DNA of 64,000 nt from Turritopsis dohrnii. Its lineage: Eukaryota > Cnidaria > Hydrozoa > Anthoathecata > Oceaniidae. The stretch lies in NCBI GenBank assembly GCA_027922465.2, contig BQMF02000051.1:310001-374000 (forward strand), written 5' to 3'. Of this stretch, positions 11,427-21,692 are shown one piece after another. The notes below the pieces were generated by a model, which worked only from the letters and a program-made list of their open reading frames with translations, was not told where the DNA came from and made no database searches. Made by a program: the position numbers and the translations under genes. The first letter of the stretch is position 1; each line of letters opens with the position of its first letter.

Positions 11427-11843
11427 TTAAAACGAATCATTGGAGAAGCAGTTCTTTTGGTGGAGAATGGTTCAAAAAAGAGGTCTTGTCAGAAACTCAA
11501 CGAAGCCATAGAGGAGCTCAATGGGAGAAACAAGTTGATACGAATTGCCGATAAATCTCCTGGTGGGTGGAGTACAGTGGCAGAATACCAATCTGACAGT
11601 GTGGCAAGCGATTCGGATGACGAGAAGAAGATAAGTGCAGCATAGAGAAAGGCGATGGCTAAGAAGAGAAAGATTTTTGAGTCATCATCAACTCGAACAA
11701 GGCGTTTGATTCCTCAACCCTCTGGGAGGCCTAGCTTTCGAAGCTACAACTTAAGAACCCCAAAACCAACTGACGTCTGCCTCAACTGTGGCGAGAAAGG
11801 TCATTGGAAAAGGAATTGTTCAAAACAAGGAAAAGACCAGTGA
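11427..11843 (+). pseudogene. gag: DIRS gag C-terminal part
   Basis: A lysine/serine-rich frame with an IRIADKSPGGW motif and an acidic SDSDDEKK patch, interrupted by one in-frame TAG at 11643-11645, continues to a CCHC zinc knuckle (CLNCGEKGHWKRNC: C-x2-C-x4-H-x4-C) near residue 45 of the second piece. It stops at 11841-11843. Such a knuckle binds nucleic acid in retroelement Gag proteins. The N-terminal capsid-like half is absent. The RT frame starts about 60 bp downstream. Confidence 0.75.
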
Positions 11844-11903
11844 AAAAGATAAGTACTTATAAGTACTTATCATTTAATTCAAAACTTTCTTAGAGAAACT
11901 GAT

Positions 11904-13184
11904 ATGAGCTTTTACAACTCTGAATTAGATTCAATAAATGTTAAAGGGAGACTGAGAAAGCGCTTGCTGTTCTGGGAGCAGCTAGGTACAAACAAATTTA
12001 TTTTAGACATACTTAACCCTACCTACTGTGGGCTTTTTGGCTCCCTCAAACCCATAAGGGGGGGGGCACAAAGTGCCCCCCCTTCATAATTCCTGATAGG
12101 ATCATTCTGTTGCCATGAAATTTGGTACAGCAATACTTCAACATACAAGAAACAAATATATATAAAAAGAAATTTCAAAAATAGATCTTATTTTTGCTGA
12201 CGTCATCAATTATAGTGACAATTGTCGAAAATTATGCGAAAAACTGGAAAAAAGTGATGTTTTTTTAAATTGCGACTGAAGTAGGTAGAGAAACCATTTT
12301 CCTTCATTTTTCTTTTCCTTAAAAGCTTTTACAATATACTAAATGAATATACAAATCTAAACTGACAATTTTGTCTCAATGGTATATTATGGTGCGCCAA
12401 CTTTGAAGAAAAACTCAAAAAACTTCTAGACCGCGCAAAATCATGAAGTTTCCACTTTTTCAAACATAAAAAATGCTATAAATGAATATAAATGAAATAT
12501 GCATTCAAAATGCAAGTGATATAGCCTTGCAGTAGAGTAAGTCCTAAAAATTCAAACCGGCAGTTGCGGTTTACAAGATTTATCGCATGCACCAAGTTGG
12601 AAAAAATTGATCCTTGTCCCAAAATTTATGGAAGAGGACATAATATCCAATCAAAAATACATGAAATCAGTGAACTCTGCTTAGAAAAACAGTTGCCCAG
12701 GAAATAAAATCATCAGTTGCAGGAAAATAAGCTAAAAGTAAGCTGTCAATGTTCCATGTCTGAGCCTGCACAAAACCGTCTTATGATAGTCGTGACCGAC
12801 AAACATGCCGCTGTGCCTAAAATACTCAACCGATGAAAAAAATTTTTTTACCCAAATATTTCCAATACAATTTGATGAAAAGTCGTAAAATTTCAGCTTC
12901 ATAGCTCTAACGGTTAAATAATGCCGGTCAATTAACTAACAGGGGGGGGCACATTGTGCCCCCGCCCCCCCACAGTAGGTAGGGTTAAGGAAGGGTATAA
13001 ATTACCATTTGAGAATACTCCTAAGCCAAAATATTTTACAAATAATCAGTCTGCTTTGAGCGATAGTTCTTTTGTCGAGGAAAGTCTGAATGAACTTCTT
13101 GCAACTGGATCAGTCATTGAAGTGTCTTTTCAACCAACCGTCGTTAATCCTCTTTCAGTTGATACTAGACCATCTGATCTATGA
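11904..13184 (+). pseudogene. pol: DIRS reverse transcriptase, N-terminal part, split by a TTAA element
   Basis: Two stretches, 11904-12016 and 12985-13184, belong together. The first ends WEQLGTNKFILDIL. The second starts with the GYKLPF motif that follows in DIRS RTs, and continues through VEESLNELLATGSVIEV to the NPLSV start of the polymerase domain. The 968-bp insertion between them has a TTAA duplication, and the codon phase is continuous if one TTAA is kept. The frame then ends, and the following ~180 residues of palm domain, including the catalytic YxDD region, are missing. Confidence 0.75.
12017..12984. mobile_element. 968-bp piggyBac-like MITE in the DIRS RT
   Basis: Flanked by TTAA at 12013-12016 and 12985-12988. 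Terminal inverted repeat CCCTACCTACTGTGGG, complement at the right end. CCC next to a TTAA target is the piggyBac pattern. Just inside each end is a G-run/C-run hairpin of the form GGGGGGGCAC-GTGCCCCCC. The interior is AT rich, without a gene. Because it interrupts a recognisable frame without loss, both boundaries are certain to the base. Confidence 0.9.
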
Positions 13185-14004
13185 CATGGTTAGGAGTGGT
13201 TTTTAGATTTGGAAGAAAATATTTACAGGATTACGTCTGAACGCATCTCTTCTTTATTGTCAACAATCGAATTTGTTTTAAAATGTCCTTACACAACAGC
13301 AAGATCTCTCTCACGCTTAGCAGGAAAATTAGTTTCAACAAAATTTGTGCTTGGTGACATAATAAGATTGAAAACACGTTTTCTATACAAAGTCATTGAT
13401 GCTCAAAGCTCTTGGGACACTCGCCTCAATATTTTGAATTACCCTGAAGCTCACAGAGAGATTTTATTTTGGAGAGACAATATGGTTAACCTTAATAAAA
13501 GAAGTATAAACAATAGCAGCTGTTCAAGTTTAATGATTTTTTCTGATGCTAGTGACTCTGGAATAGGCGCAATTTGCGAAACAAAAGGTTTAGTCTGTCA
13601 TAGATCATTTACGTTACGAGAACAAGGTAAAAGCTCTACGAGGAGAGAATTGGAAGCAATAAGATTTTCTTTGTTGTCATTTGGTGAAAATATCCGAAAT
13701 TCATCTATCAACTGGATGACCGATAACAAAGCAGTCACCTTTATCACGAAAAGCGGAAGCAGAATAAAAAACCTACATGAACTGTCTCTGGAAATATTTA
13801 ATTTGTCTCGATTGTTCAATATTAATCTGGATGTTTGTTGGGCCCCAAGAAACCTTAATAAGTCAGCTGATTATCTCTCCAGAGTGATTGATACCGATGA
13901 TTGGGAACTAACCGATTCATTTTTTAATTATCTTGATGACATGTGGGGTCCGTTTACGATAGATAGATTTGCAAATTATGATAACACTAAGGTTGAGCGT
14001 TTTA

Positions 14005-14975
14005 CAGAAGTTTTTTAGAGTCTCCATAACTCGAACCTCTATTACTCGAATGTCTCCTTCTTTCGAACAAATTCGCTGGCACCTTGAAAATTTCCTAATA
14101 AACTCTCATAAAAAAACCTCTACAACTCGAATCTCCATAACTCGAATATTCCCTTCTTTCGAACGAATTTTCTTGTTCCTTGAAGGTTTTTGTCTCCATA
14201 ACTCGAATTTTCCTGCAGCGTTATGCAAAATTTAGCAAAATTTGAAAGGTTTTACTCATGTTTTGAGTCTTTATCGTTTAAATGTTTAAACATTTACGTG
14301 TGGCGCAGGCCTTACATTATTCGAACGGATGATTCGAATGCTTGAGCCTTTCGAACGCCTATTCGAACGCCTTTTTCGAAGGTCTTTTTTCGGAGTTGAA
14401 GCCTACTCAAAAACATGGCGTCCAAAGCAGGATCAAAACGAAAAATCAAAAATAAATCCTGCACAATCAAATACAATGCCCTCAAAGAGCTGGAAAAAGG
14501 GACTGCTCCAAAGGATGTCGCAGCCAAATTTGAAATTCCATCGAGCACTCTTTCGACGTGGAAGAAGAACAAAGAAAAGATCTTCGCACAGTTCCACACC
14601 GGACTCTTATCAAAAAGAACGAAACCTCAAAAATTTGAAGACATCAGCACAGCTGTCCACAAGTGGCTCCTCGTTATGAGGAGTGAAAACATCCCAATAA
14701 GTGGCACTATTCTAAAGAAAACAGAAAGTGATTACTGATTTCTTTTCTTAGTTGATTATGAAAAAAAACGCAAAAGTACATTAACTTTGACTTTAAACTA
14801 ACCCAAAACCCCCCTATATGCAAGAATACATGATGCATTTACCGTTTTTATTCACCTGGTCCGCAAATAATAAGGGTATTTCGTAAAAACTTGTAAACCT
14901 CTACAACTCGACTGTCTCTATCTTTCGAACGATTTCCTTTTCCCCCTGGTTGTTCGAGTTATGGAGACTCTACTG
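14005..14975 (+). mobile_element. 971-bp Tigger/pogo deletion derivative
   Basis: Begins CAG and ends CTG between TA dinucleotides (14003-14004, 14976-14977). The subterminal GAGTCTCCATAACTCGAAC on the left is inverted at the right end. Further CTCGAAT-type repeats line the left 200 bp. It contains the start of a transposase only (14415-14738). The related 174-bp MITE at 59241-59414 shares these ends. Confidence 0.9.
14415..14738 (+). pseudogene. Tigger/pogo transposase N-terminal DNA-binding fragment
   Basis: 107 residues. A basic start is followed by a CENP-B/psq-type helix-turn-helix (NALKELEKGTAPKDVAAKF, then IPSSTLSTWKK) at about residues 20-50, and the beginning of the second CENP-B-type HTH (VHKWLLVMRSENIPISG) at about 80-100. 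In the family this binds the transposon ends. The DDE catalytic domain is deleted and the frame stops a few codons later, so the product could bind but not cut DNA. Start chosen at the ATG of the MASKAGSKRK peptide. Confidence 0.8.
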
Positions 14976-15302
14976 TAATTCCAAATATCTCGTGCCTGGC
15001 ACAGAAGCAGTCGATGCTTTTACTCAGGATTGGTCTTACGACAACAATTTAATGGTACCGCCAATTAATTTACTCATCAGGACTCTACAGTATATTGAAA
15101 CTTCGAAAGTGAAGGGCGTTCTCATTGTTCCATACTGGCCAGCCTCCCCATTTTGGTCTAAACTTCAAGTCGATGATAGGTTTGTGCATTTTATTGAAGA
15201 CTGGCTCATGTTTTCGAATACTAATGATATTTTGAAGCTCGGTAATTTTAGGGAATCCCTTTTGGGTTCTAAGAATAACAAAGGTGGATTCGTTGCGCTT
15301 AA

Positions 15303-15670
15303 AGGCCGACCTCCACTCAACAAATTTTGTACGCACGGGCGGACGACAATTCAATACGCATGCGTGCAAGCACACGCTGCGAACACATTTCGTTCACAAG
15401 TAAGTAGACTAGTCTACTACCAAGCGACAGCGTACGTTCGCAGAAAATAAATGATGTAATCAAAACAATTAAAACCAATCAAATGCTGCTAAACATTTTA
15501 ACTGTAGTATTGTAGTAGTATTATTTTCTTCTTTTCAGTTTGACAGTCATGTTTGCTATTATTTTTTATCATCTAAGGATTATTTGCAGATATTCAATAT
15601 CCACTCACGCCGGTGCATACACCGGCTTCGTTCGTCCGCGCGTACAATATTTGTTGAGTGGAGGCCGGCC
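15303..15670. mobile_element. 368-bp TTAA-flanked MITE in DIRS
   Basis: TTAA at 15299-15302 and 15671-15674. Inverted ends of about 40 bp: GGCCGACCTCCACTCAACAA on the left, its complement with few changes on the right, extending through GTACGC. The interior has CGTACG/ACTAGTCTAC palindromes and no gene. Skipping it continues the DIRS frame with VALK followed shortly by a stop. Confidence 0.85.
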
Positions 15671-15922
15671 TTAAGATTAGATCTTAATTGCTCGATGATC
15701 AACTGGGTTGATATTTTACCTTAGAACAACTATGTTGTTTGAATAATTTTGTAACAAATGGGCTGTTAGGCTTGCCTTGAGTAAGAGAATTGCTGAAAGA
15801 ATTTTGTGGCGTTATTAATACGATGATAATATTATTGTGGGGTCGTCATGATAGAGGATTATCGTAACTGGGTTACGTTGACAACTCGTAGAACATCTTA
15901 TTATTTTATTTAAAAAAAAAAA

Positions 15923-16947
15923 ATGATTATATGTTTACTTCTAGAATATTCTGCCGATCGTGTTAAAAGTCTTGTTACTGACGTTAATTTAAAGAATCTC
16001 GCGGATGTAATTCCCGACATATTGAGACGATGCAGAGCAGTAAACACGCAACAGAAATGTAATACTTACTTTGAAAAATGGTGCCAATGGGCCAATAACT
16101 TTCCAGAGGTTTCCTGTTTACCTGCTAAATCAGAACACGTCCTCTTGTTTATAGTAAGTTTAATTCAATCCGGAGAATCCTTTAATGTGATCGAAAGTGT
16201 ACAATATGCCGTCAAGCACTACCATAAATTATCTGACGTTGGAGACCCGACAGACACAAACCTATTTAAATACGCTATTGATGCTGCTAAGCGGACATGC
16301 TTCAAACCTCCAAATAAGAAACTTCCACTGACTGCTGATAATATCAAACGAATTTTCGAGAAAATCGGTGGGTACAACGCCAATTTCCTTCAGAAGAGAA
16401 ATTTTACTTTGATGGTACTCAGTTTTGCCGGATTTCTACGTTATGACGAAGTTTCAAATCTGAAGCTTTCTGATGTATCATTCGAGAAGAACTATCTGAA
16501 ATTATTTATCAGACATTCTAAGACGGATCAATTAAATGAAGGTTACTGGATTATCATAGCAGAGACAAAATCATCAACTTGTCCTGTTGCTTTCCTGAAA
16601 GATTACATCGAATGTATGAGTATCAGCAACGAAGAAGAATTCCTGTTTAGAGCTACTAATTACTTTAAATCTACCGATAAGCATGTTCTTATAAAAACGA
16701 ATAAGCCGTTGTCTTACTCTACTGCTAGGTCCGCTGTTTTGAATTTGATTAAAGACATTGGTCTCGACGATAGCCTCTTTGGTTTACATAGTTTAAGGAG
16801 AGGTGGTGCTACCGCAGCTGCGAATAATGGAGTGGCGACAGGCTATTTCAAAAGCACGGGAGACGGGAATCGGTTTCAGTCAAGGAAGGCTACGTGGACG
16901 ATGATCTTAACAGCTTATTATCAGTATCTTCAGATTTAGGTCTTTAG
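15923..16947 (+). pseudogene. DIRS tyrosine recombinase, frameshifted near the C-terminus
   Basis: About 340 residues. The N-terminal SAM-like part includes CNTYFEKWCQWAN. The catalytic part shows the first Arg in GFLRYDEV (~residue 175), the Lys in IRHSKTDQ (~195) and the HSLRRGG box (H-x-x-R, ~292). A shift near 16855 moves the true end to another frame, where HGRRESV and the GYVDDDLNSLLSV segment carrying the Tyr nucleophile lie, ending at TAG 16945-16947. In the uncorrected frame the protein ends at 16939 without the Tyr. Such recombinases integrate the circular DIRS cDNA without a DDE step. Confidence 0.85.
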
Positions 16948-17086
16948 AATATGAATTGTTCACTAAATGTTTCGATCGTTTATCTTATGTTACATATTAC
17001 AAACTTCTAGACTGACTTTACTATAAGAAAGTGACTGAATAATAAATAAAGTTATTTTCGTTTGAGTTTACGAATTAGAAAATAAA

Positions 17087-17651
17087 CTAGTATCCCGGGT
17101 AAAAGCTTTTTACCGAACTTGACTTCGAAAAGGATGGGTCAAAATCGCCTTTCCCGTGAACAATCCCCGTGATGAAAATTTCAATTTAGGAATTGGAAAC
17201 CGAAAATGTAACCATGTTGTAGAGCTCGAAAAACTGATCAAAAAAATGTATGGGATCGTTTCGCTACGACCAACCGTTGCGGAGATATCGCTGATCAAAA
17301 ATTTCGATGACGTCATATCCACAGTACCAAATAAAATTTAGGCCCAAATGATGCGTCACCCCATCACCGGTATCGCTGACCCCAAAAAACGTCAGTTATC
17401 CCTATTGGTTCTCGAGATATTTCCCCAAAAACGTCGCGTTCGATTGGGGATGCAATGCAATGATTCCCCGTGATCATAAAAAACTGACGTCAAATGATGC
17501 CACGTGTTTTTGGAATGATCGTGAAAAAAGTGTCTCTCGCATCTACGTGGTTTTACGCGCACATAAGAGGACGATGACCGTAAATTAAAACTGAATATAT
17601 CACTCTCTAAAATAAAAGTGGGATGCACAAATGCGAATTAGTATAATAAGA
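17087..17651 (-). mobile_element. Non-autonomous Helitron, array 2 copy A
   Basis: 565 bp, close to array 1 copies B and C. Inserted directly after an A in the DIRS 3' tail. Minus-strand ends TCTTATTATA and CCCGGGATACTAG. Confidence 0.85.
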
Positions 17652-18138
17652 CTAGACGCCAAGGCGTCGTCGCACGCCACCGCCAACGATCAACATGTAT
17701 TTCAGATGAAACATTTCTATCGGTTTTTATTTCGAAAATGATCCCTTTATTCAAATCCCGTGTACGCGTATAAACCATATAAACCGTACGCGTATAGCCG
17801 CCAAGGCGGCATCGCTTGCTGACTATGTTCATCTTGTGTTGTGTCGCACGCCGCCAACGATCAACATACATTTTTGGCAAAACATTTCTTACCGGTTTTT
17901 ATTTCGAAAATGAACCCGTGTCCCGTGTAAGCGTGTAAACGTTGTTGTATGTACTGATAAAAAAAACTGACGTCAAATCAATGGTTCAGTAGAATCTGAC
18001 GTCATTACTGAGAAAAAACGTTCTCGCTTCTACGTGGCTTTACGCGGCCAATATAGGAAATCCTACGTAAAATTTAGTTAAATTTATCACTCTCTAAAAT
18101 AAAAGTGGTATGCACAATTGCGAATTAGTATAATAAGA
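17652..18138 (-). mobile_element. Helitron, array 2 copy B (possibly two nested pieces)
   Basis: Opens with CTAGACGCCAAGGCGTC, a variant of the terminal hairpin in which both stem arms changed together. A second GCCGCCAAGGCGGC hairpin appears at about 17805, so a truncated copy precedes or is nested with another. Ends TATAATAAGA at 18138. Confidence 0.75.
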
Positions 18139-18681
18139 TAGTATCTTGCGTAAAAGCTTTTTACGGCTTTAATTTCGAAATGGATGTGCAAAAACCCCGT
18201 GACGAAAATTTCAATTACGAAATCGGGACTGGAAAGTGTTCCCATGTTGTAGAGCTCGAAAAACTGATCAAAAAAGTGTATGGGATCGTTTCGCTACGAT
18301 CAACCGTTGCAGAGATATCGTCGATCAAAGATTTTAATGACGTCATATCCGCAGTACCAAATAAAATTTAGGTCCAAATGTTGCGTCACTCCATCACCCG
18401 TGTCACCGACCCTAAAAACGTCAGTTATCCCTATTGGTTCTCGAGATATTTCCCCAAAAACGTCGCGTTCGATTGGGGATGCAATGCAATGGTTCCCCGT
18501 GATCATAAAAAGATCTGACGTCAAATGCCCCGTGCTATTATACTAATCGTGAATGTGTCTTGCGTGGTCGAACTGCCGCTATATGACCACGATTAAGAAG
18601 ATTTTGACCATTAAAAAACAAAAAAACAAACACTCTCTAAATTAAATGTGTTACACACGCACGCGGATTAGTATAAGTAGA
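18139..18681 (-). mobile_element. Non-autonomous Helitron, array 2 copy C
   Basis: Matches copy D of array 1 (5971-6538) along its whole length. The minus-strand 5' end is TCTACTTATACTAATCCGC, a variant of the usual terminus. Head-to-tail with its neighbours. Confidence 0.8.
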
Positions 18682-20660
18682 CTAGCCGCCAAGGCGGCGT
18701 CGCTCGCCACCCATGTTCAGTATGCGTTCTGTCGCAGAATTTCACTTGTGTAAAAGTTTTTTACAGGCATTAATTTGTTATTACATTCAGAAGATTAAAA
18801 ACAGAAAGAAATAGCAACATGGCTCAGAATATATATTTATACGCAGAAGAGAAGTAACTTTAATGTAAAAAAATGGCAATATATAACACAGAACTGTTTA
18901 CCACAAAACCAAACATTACAAAATGTTAATTCAAAACAAATTGATACCTTCCAACTTTTTCTTTTGTTCCAAAGTTACTTCTGGACTGTAATCATTAATG
19001 AATTTTGAAATTATATATATAGTCTGTTCTTCCCAAAACCATCAACATCATGATTAAAACCATGAGTTTCATTTCTTTATGCTTTTTTATTATTGCCTAA
19101 AAGATTAATATTTCAATTGTAATACCGAAAATAAAAAACAAAACAAAAAGAAACAAAAAACAAAAAGGAAATTCAAGTACGCATATCCTAAAAACAATAA
19201 CTAAAAACACAAATTTACCCAGAAGATAAAAAGTAACAAATAAAAACATAATCCCAAACTTATACACCCAGGCATAATAGTACGTAAACGATTATATACC
19301 ACCATAACACAAAATAATTCATAAACTTGATAAAATATAAACTGAAGAAAAATCCATCCAATAATCCTTCTTTTTTGTAGGACAGTTTCATTGTACAGAA
19401 CCCTCTCAACTTCATAATTTAACCATGTGCTTCATTTCTTTAATGGTTTATACACTTTTCTTTTTTCTGACCTAATAAAAGAAAATATTTCAGTTGAAGA
19501 ACAGCTAAAATAATCACATTCATTGCAACCATATTGAAGCAAACAAAAACAAAAGCCATAAAGTTGGCTGGAAGACAGGCAGATAGACAAAGTACCAAGC
19601 ATCTTAAATTGTACAGGAAAATCAAATAAAAGGCAGACATGGTTGACGTTCCTCCCATTTCCACAGCCATGAGAACCATTTTTAATTGATTTGTAAATAA
19701 ATAAATTACAGCGCGCGTTACCAAAACAAATTTCGTTCGTTCCGCGTTCCTTTTCATCCAGCATCCAGTTTTCATCCAGCGAAGATGCATACTAAATGAA
19801 AGAATTATTTTGACTCATATATCTTTTCAAAACTCAATTAATTAATCTTTCAAAACTAAATTAAAATGAAAACCATTCGTTACTGTGTAAAGCAACATCA
19901 TTTTTTTCTGGATTTCTTCACTGCACTTTCTTCTGTATATAGCCATAACTAAAACGTAAACAAACATTTAAATACATACATAACTTACCTGTTCTTTTAT
20001 TAATCTAAAATAGAATAATAGCAGTAAAAGTTAAGCAATAAACGTTTTATAATAATACCTTCACGTACAGACCTGTTGTTCGTTCGTCAAACGATTAATG
20101 AAAATTGATTTTTTCTGCATTTCTTCACTGCACTTTCTTCTATATAGCCATATCTGATAACTAAAACAAAGTAAAACGTTGAAACATGTGCTGGATGTAT
20201 ACTCGTTATTTGTTGTTCGTTTTCGTTTTCCGCATAAAAAACATTTCAGTATGATTTTACATAATACATACATAAATAATACGTCAATACATTTACTTAC
20301 GTTCTTTTATTAATCTAAAATAGAAAAACAACAAAAGAAAAGCAAAAAGTTAAACAATAAACGTTTTATAATAATACCTTCGTACAGACCTGTTCGTTCG
20401 TCAAACGAATAATGAAAATGGATTTCTTATCAACGAACATTGTCGCTATAGTTTGTACGATTTCGGCAACCAATGAAAACGGCGAAAAGACGATCACGTG
20501 TCAAAACAAATGATCGTTGGATTGCAGTGGAAGAGTTTCTTCACTGGCCGGACTGCCGCTATATGACCACGATTAAGAAGATTTTGACCATTAAAAAAAC
20601 AAAAACAAAACACTCTCTAAGTTAAATGTGTTACACACATTGCGAATTAGTATAAGTAGA
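18682..20660 (-). mobile_element. Long Helitron-like element closing array 2 (1.98 kb)
   Basis: Starts CTAGCCGCCAAGGCGGC (hairpin plus CTAG end) and finishes TATAAGTAGA before a T. Its last 110 bp match the 5' region of copy C. The 1.7 kb between is AT-rich sequence with no Rep or helicase motifs, and includes the duplication at 19905-20430. Either captured DNA or other insertions have lengthened it. Frames on the minus strand near 19432-19790 are not gene-like. Confidence 0.65.
19905..20430. repeat. Tandem duplication inside the long Helitron
   Basis: Two direct copies of a ~200-330 bp block: TTTCTTCACTGCACTTTCTT, then TTCTTTTATTAATCTAAAAT, then AAACGTTTTATAATAATACC and GTTCGTTCGTCAAACGA. 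The second copy is longer. No coding meaning seen. Confidence 0.7.
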
Positions 20661-21049
20661 TGAATTTATTTTACACGTCATCTTGTCACGTGGCTTAGTA
20701 TATAATGTATATATATACCGTGCACATGCTTAACTAATCACACGTCGATAGAATTGTCCCTCCCACCCTCCCAATGTAGGGATATATTGCAATACTTTTA
20801 AGATTTACTGGACTTACAATTTATGTATATATGTTTGTATTTTGCTCGTTACCTTGGCGAGCTAGTAACTGCTGCATGGTTCCAAGAGTACGTTTCCTCA
20901 CACGAGGGGGTTTTTCCTATCCGGCACAGTTGCGACCGTTGTTACTGTACGAGACGCTTATTTTGTGGCATTGTTTTCTGATTTTAGCATTACCTATAAT
21001 GGTAGATGTATTTATTAACAAATGATGTAGATGTAAAGCTATATGACTT
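20661..21049. other. Spacer between Helitron array and large element
   Basis: Contains TTAGTATATAATGTATATA, resembling 11371. No gene supported. Confidence 0.5.
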
Positions 21050-21057
21050 GTGCACTG

Positions 21058-21692
21058 AGTCTAGGAGCTCACTACGGGTGATTCCATACCATAAAGAATA
21101 GAATTTTCACTATTCTTAACTGATTCCTAGACCCCTTCGGACTCGAATTCTCTTGGTCAGCTCAGTTTCTGTTGGGGGATCTAGGACCCAGGGCCCTGAA
21201 TAACGAGCCCAAATGGGTATTAGATTTATGCCATCAGCAATAGGACCCAAAGTTTGTGGAAGCAAACTAAGGGATAAGGAGGACTTAAAAATACCTAAGC
21301 ATACTAAAAATTTCAGGGGCTTTTCCCAGCATACCCAGCACCAAAATGCCCAAAATGAAGTCATATTTACTTCATAAGTAATAGCGATGAAATTTTGTGT
21401 GCATGTAGGTGGATGGAAAGGGCTCCCAAAAAACCCTAAGCATACTAAAATTTCTGAGGGGTTTCCCCAGCATATCCCCCGCGAACATCACATAAAACAA
21501 GAAATTGAGATATCTTCATATTGCATAATTTTATAGCAATTCATCAGGAATACGGTCCAAAGCTTGTGAAAGAAACCCTGGTGAATGGAAAAGTTAAAAA
21601 TAGTTAAGTATTACTAAAATTTGTAGGGGGTTTCCTGAGCACACCTGGCCCAAAATGCCCAAAATGACGTCATATTTATGTCATAAGTAATA
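21058..21692. repeat. Left long terminal inverted repeat
   Basis: Pairs with 27170-27804. Inside it, a unit containing CTAAGCATACTAAAATTTCTGAGG and CCCAGCATA occurs two to three times with variation, so the TIR itself is internally repetitive. Open frames of 82 residues in the two TIRs are mirror images of each other and not genes. Confidence 0.85.

Larger units (their letters stand above)
13199..15302 (+). pseudogene. pol: DIRS RT tail and RNase H, split by a Tigger element
   Basis: Pieces 13199-14004 and 14978-15302. The first opens in the RT thumb/connection (LDLEENIYRITSERI, then SLSRLAGKLVS), and continues into RNase H with FSDASDSGIGA (first Asp), the SSTRRELEA helix (Glu), WMTDNKAV (Asp) and DVCWAPRNLNKSADYLSR with the final Asp. 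It then reads WGPFTIDRFANYDN, and the second piece continues with VPGTEAVDAFTQDW, as in DIRS proteins. A TA-flanked 971-bp insertion lies between; the frame rejoins exactly over a single TA. All RNase H catalytic acids appear present. The frame is cut again by a TTAA element at 15303. Confidence 0.8.
11427..17086 (+). mobile_element. DIRS-type tyrosine-recombinase retrotransposon, decayed and nested
   Basis: Order of parts on the plus strand: end of gag with a CCHC knuckle, start of the reverse transcriptase frame, RNase H, then a tyrosine recombinase. This is the DIRS order. The 5' part of gag and any terminal repeat are missing, and the RT palm with its catalytic aspartates is deleted near 13184-13199. 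Three unrelated DNA transposons sit inside (12017-12984, 14005-14975, 15303-15670). The 3' tail (17005-17086) recurs at 27813-27893. The copy is dead: it also has a gag stop and a frameshift in the recombinase. Confidence 0.85.

Noticed and set aside
14312..14599. Minus-strand 95-codon frame
   Set aside because: Antisense of the Tigger HTH fragment, which has clear family motifs on the plus strand.
15923..16947. Bacterial integron or phage integrase by transfer
   Set aside because: The recombinase follows Gag, RT and RNase H pieces in DIRS order, so it is a retrotransposon gene.
19432..19790. Two overlapping 110-116 codon hydrophobic frames on the minus strand
   Set aside because: AT-rich composition gives Phe/Leu/Ile-rich frames; no paired start, splice sites or domain, and it lies in a Helitron-like interior.
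21116..21364. 82-codon frame also present at 27498-27746
   Set aside because: The two are mirror images inside the TIRs; sharing reflects the inverted repeat, not a gene.
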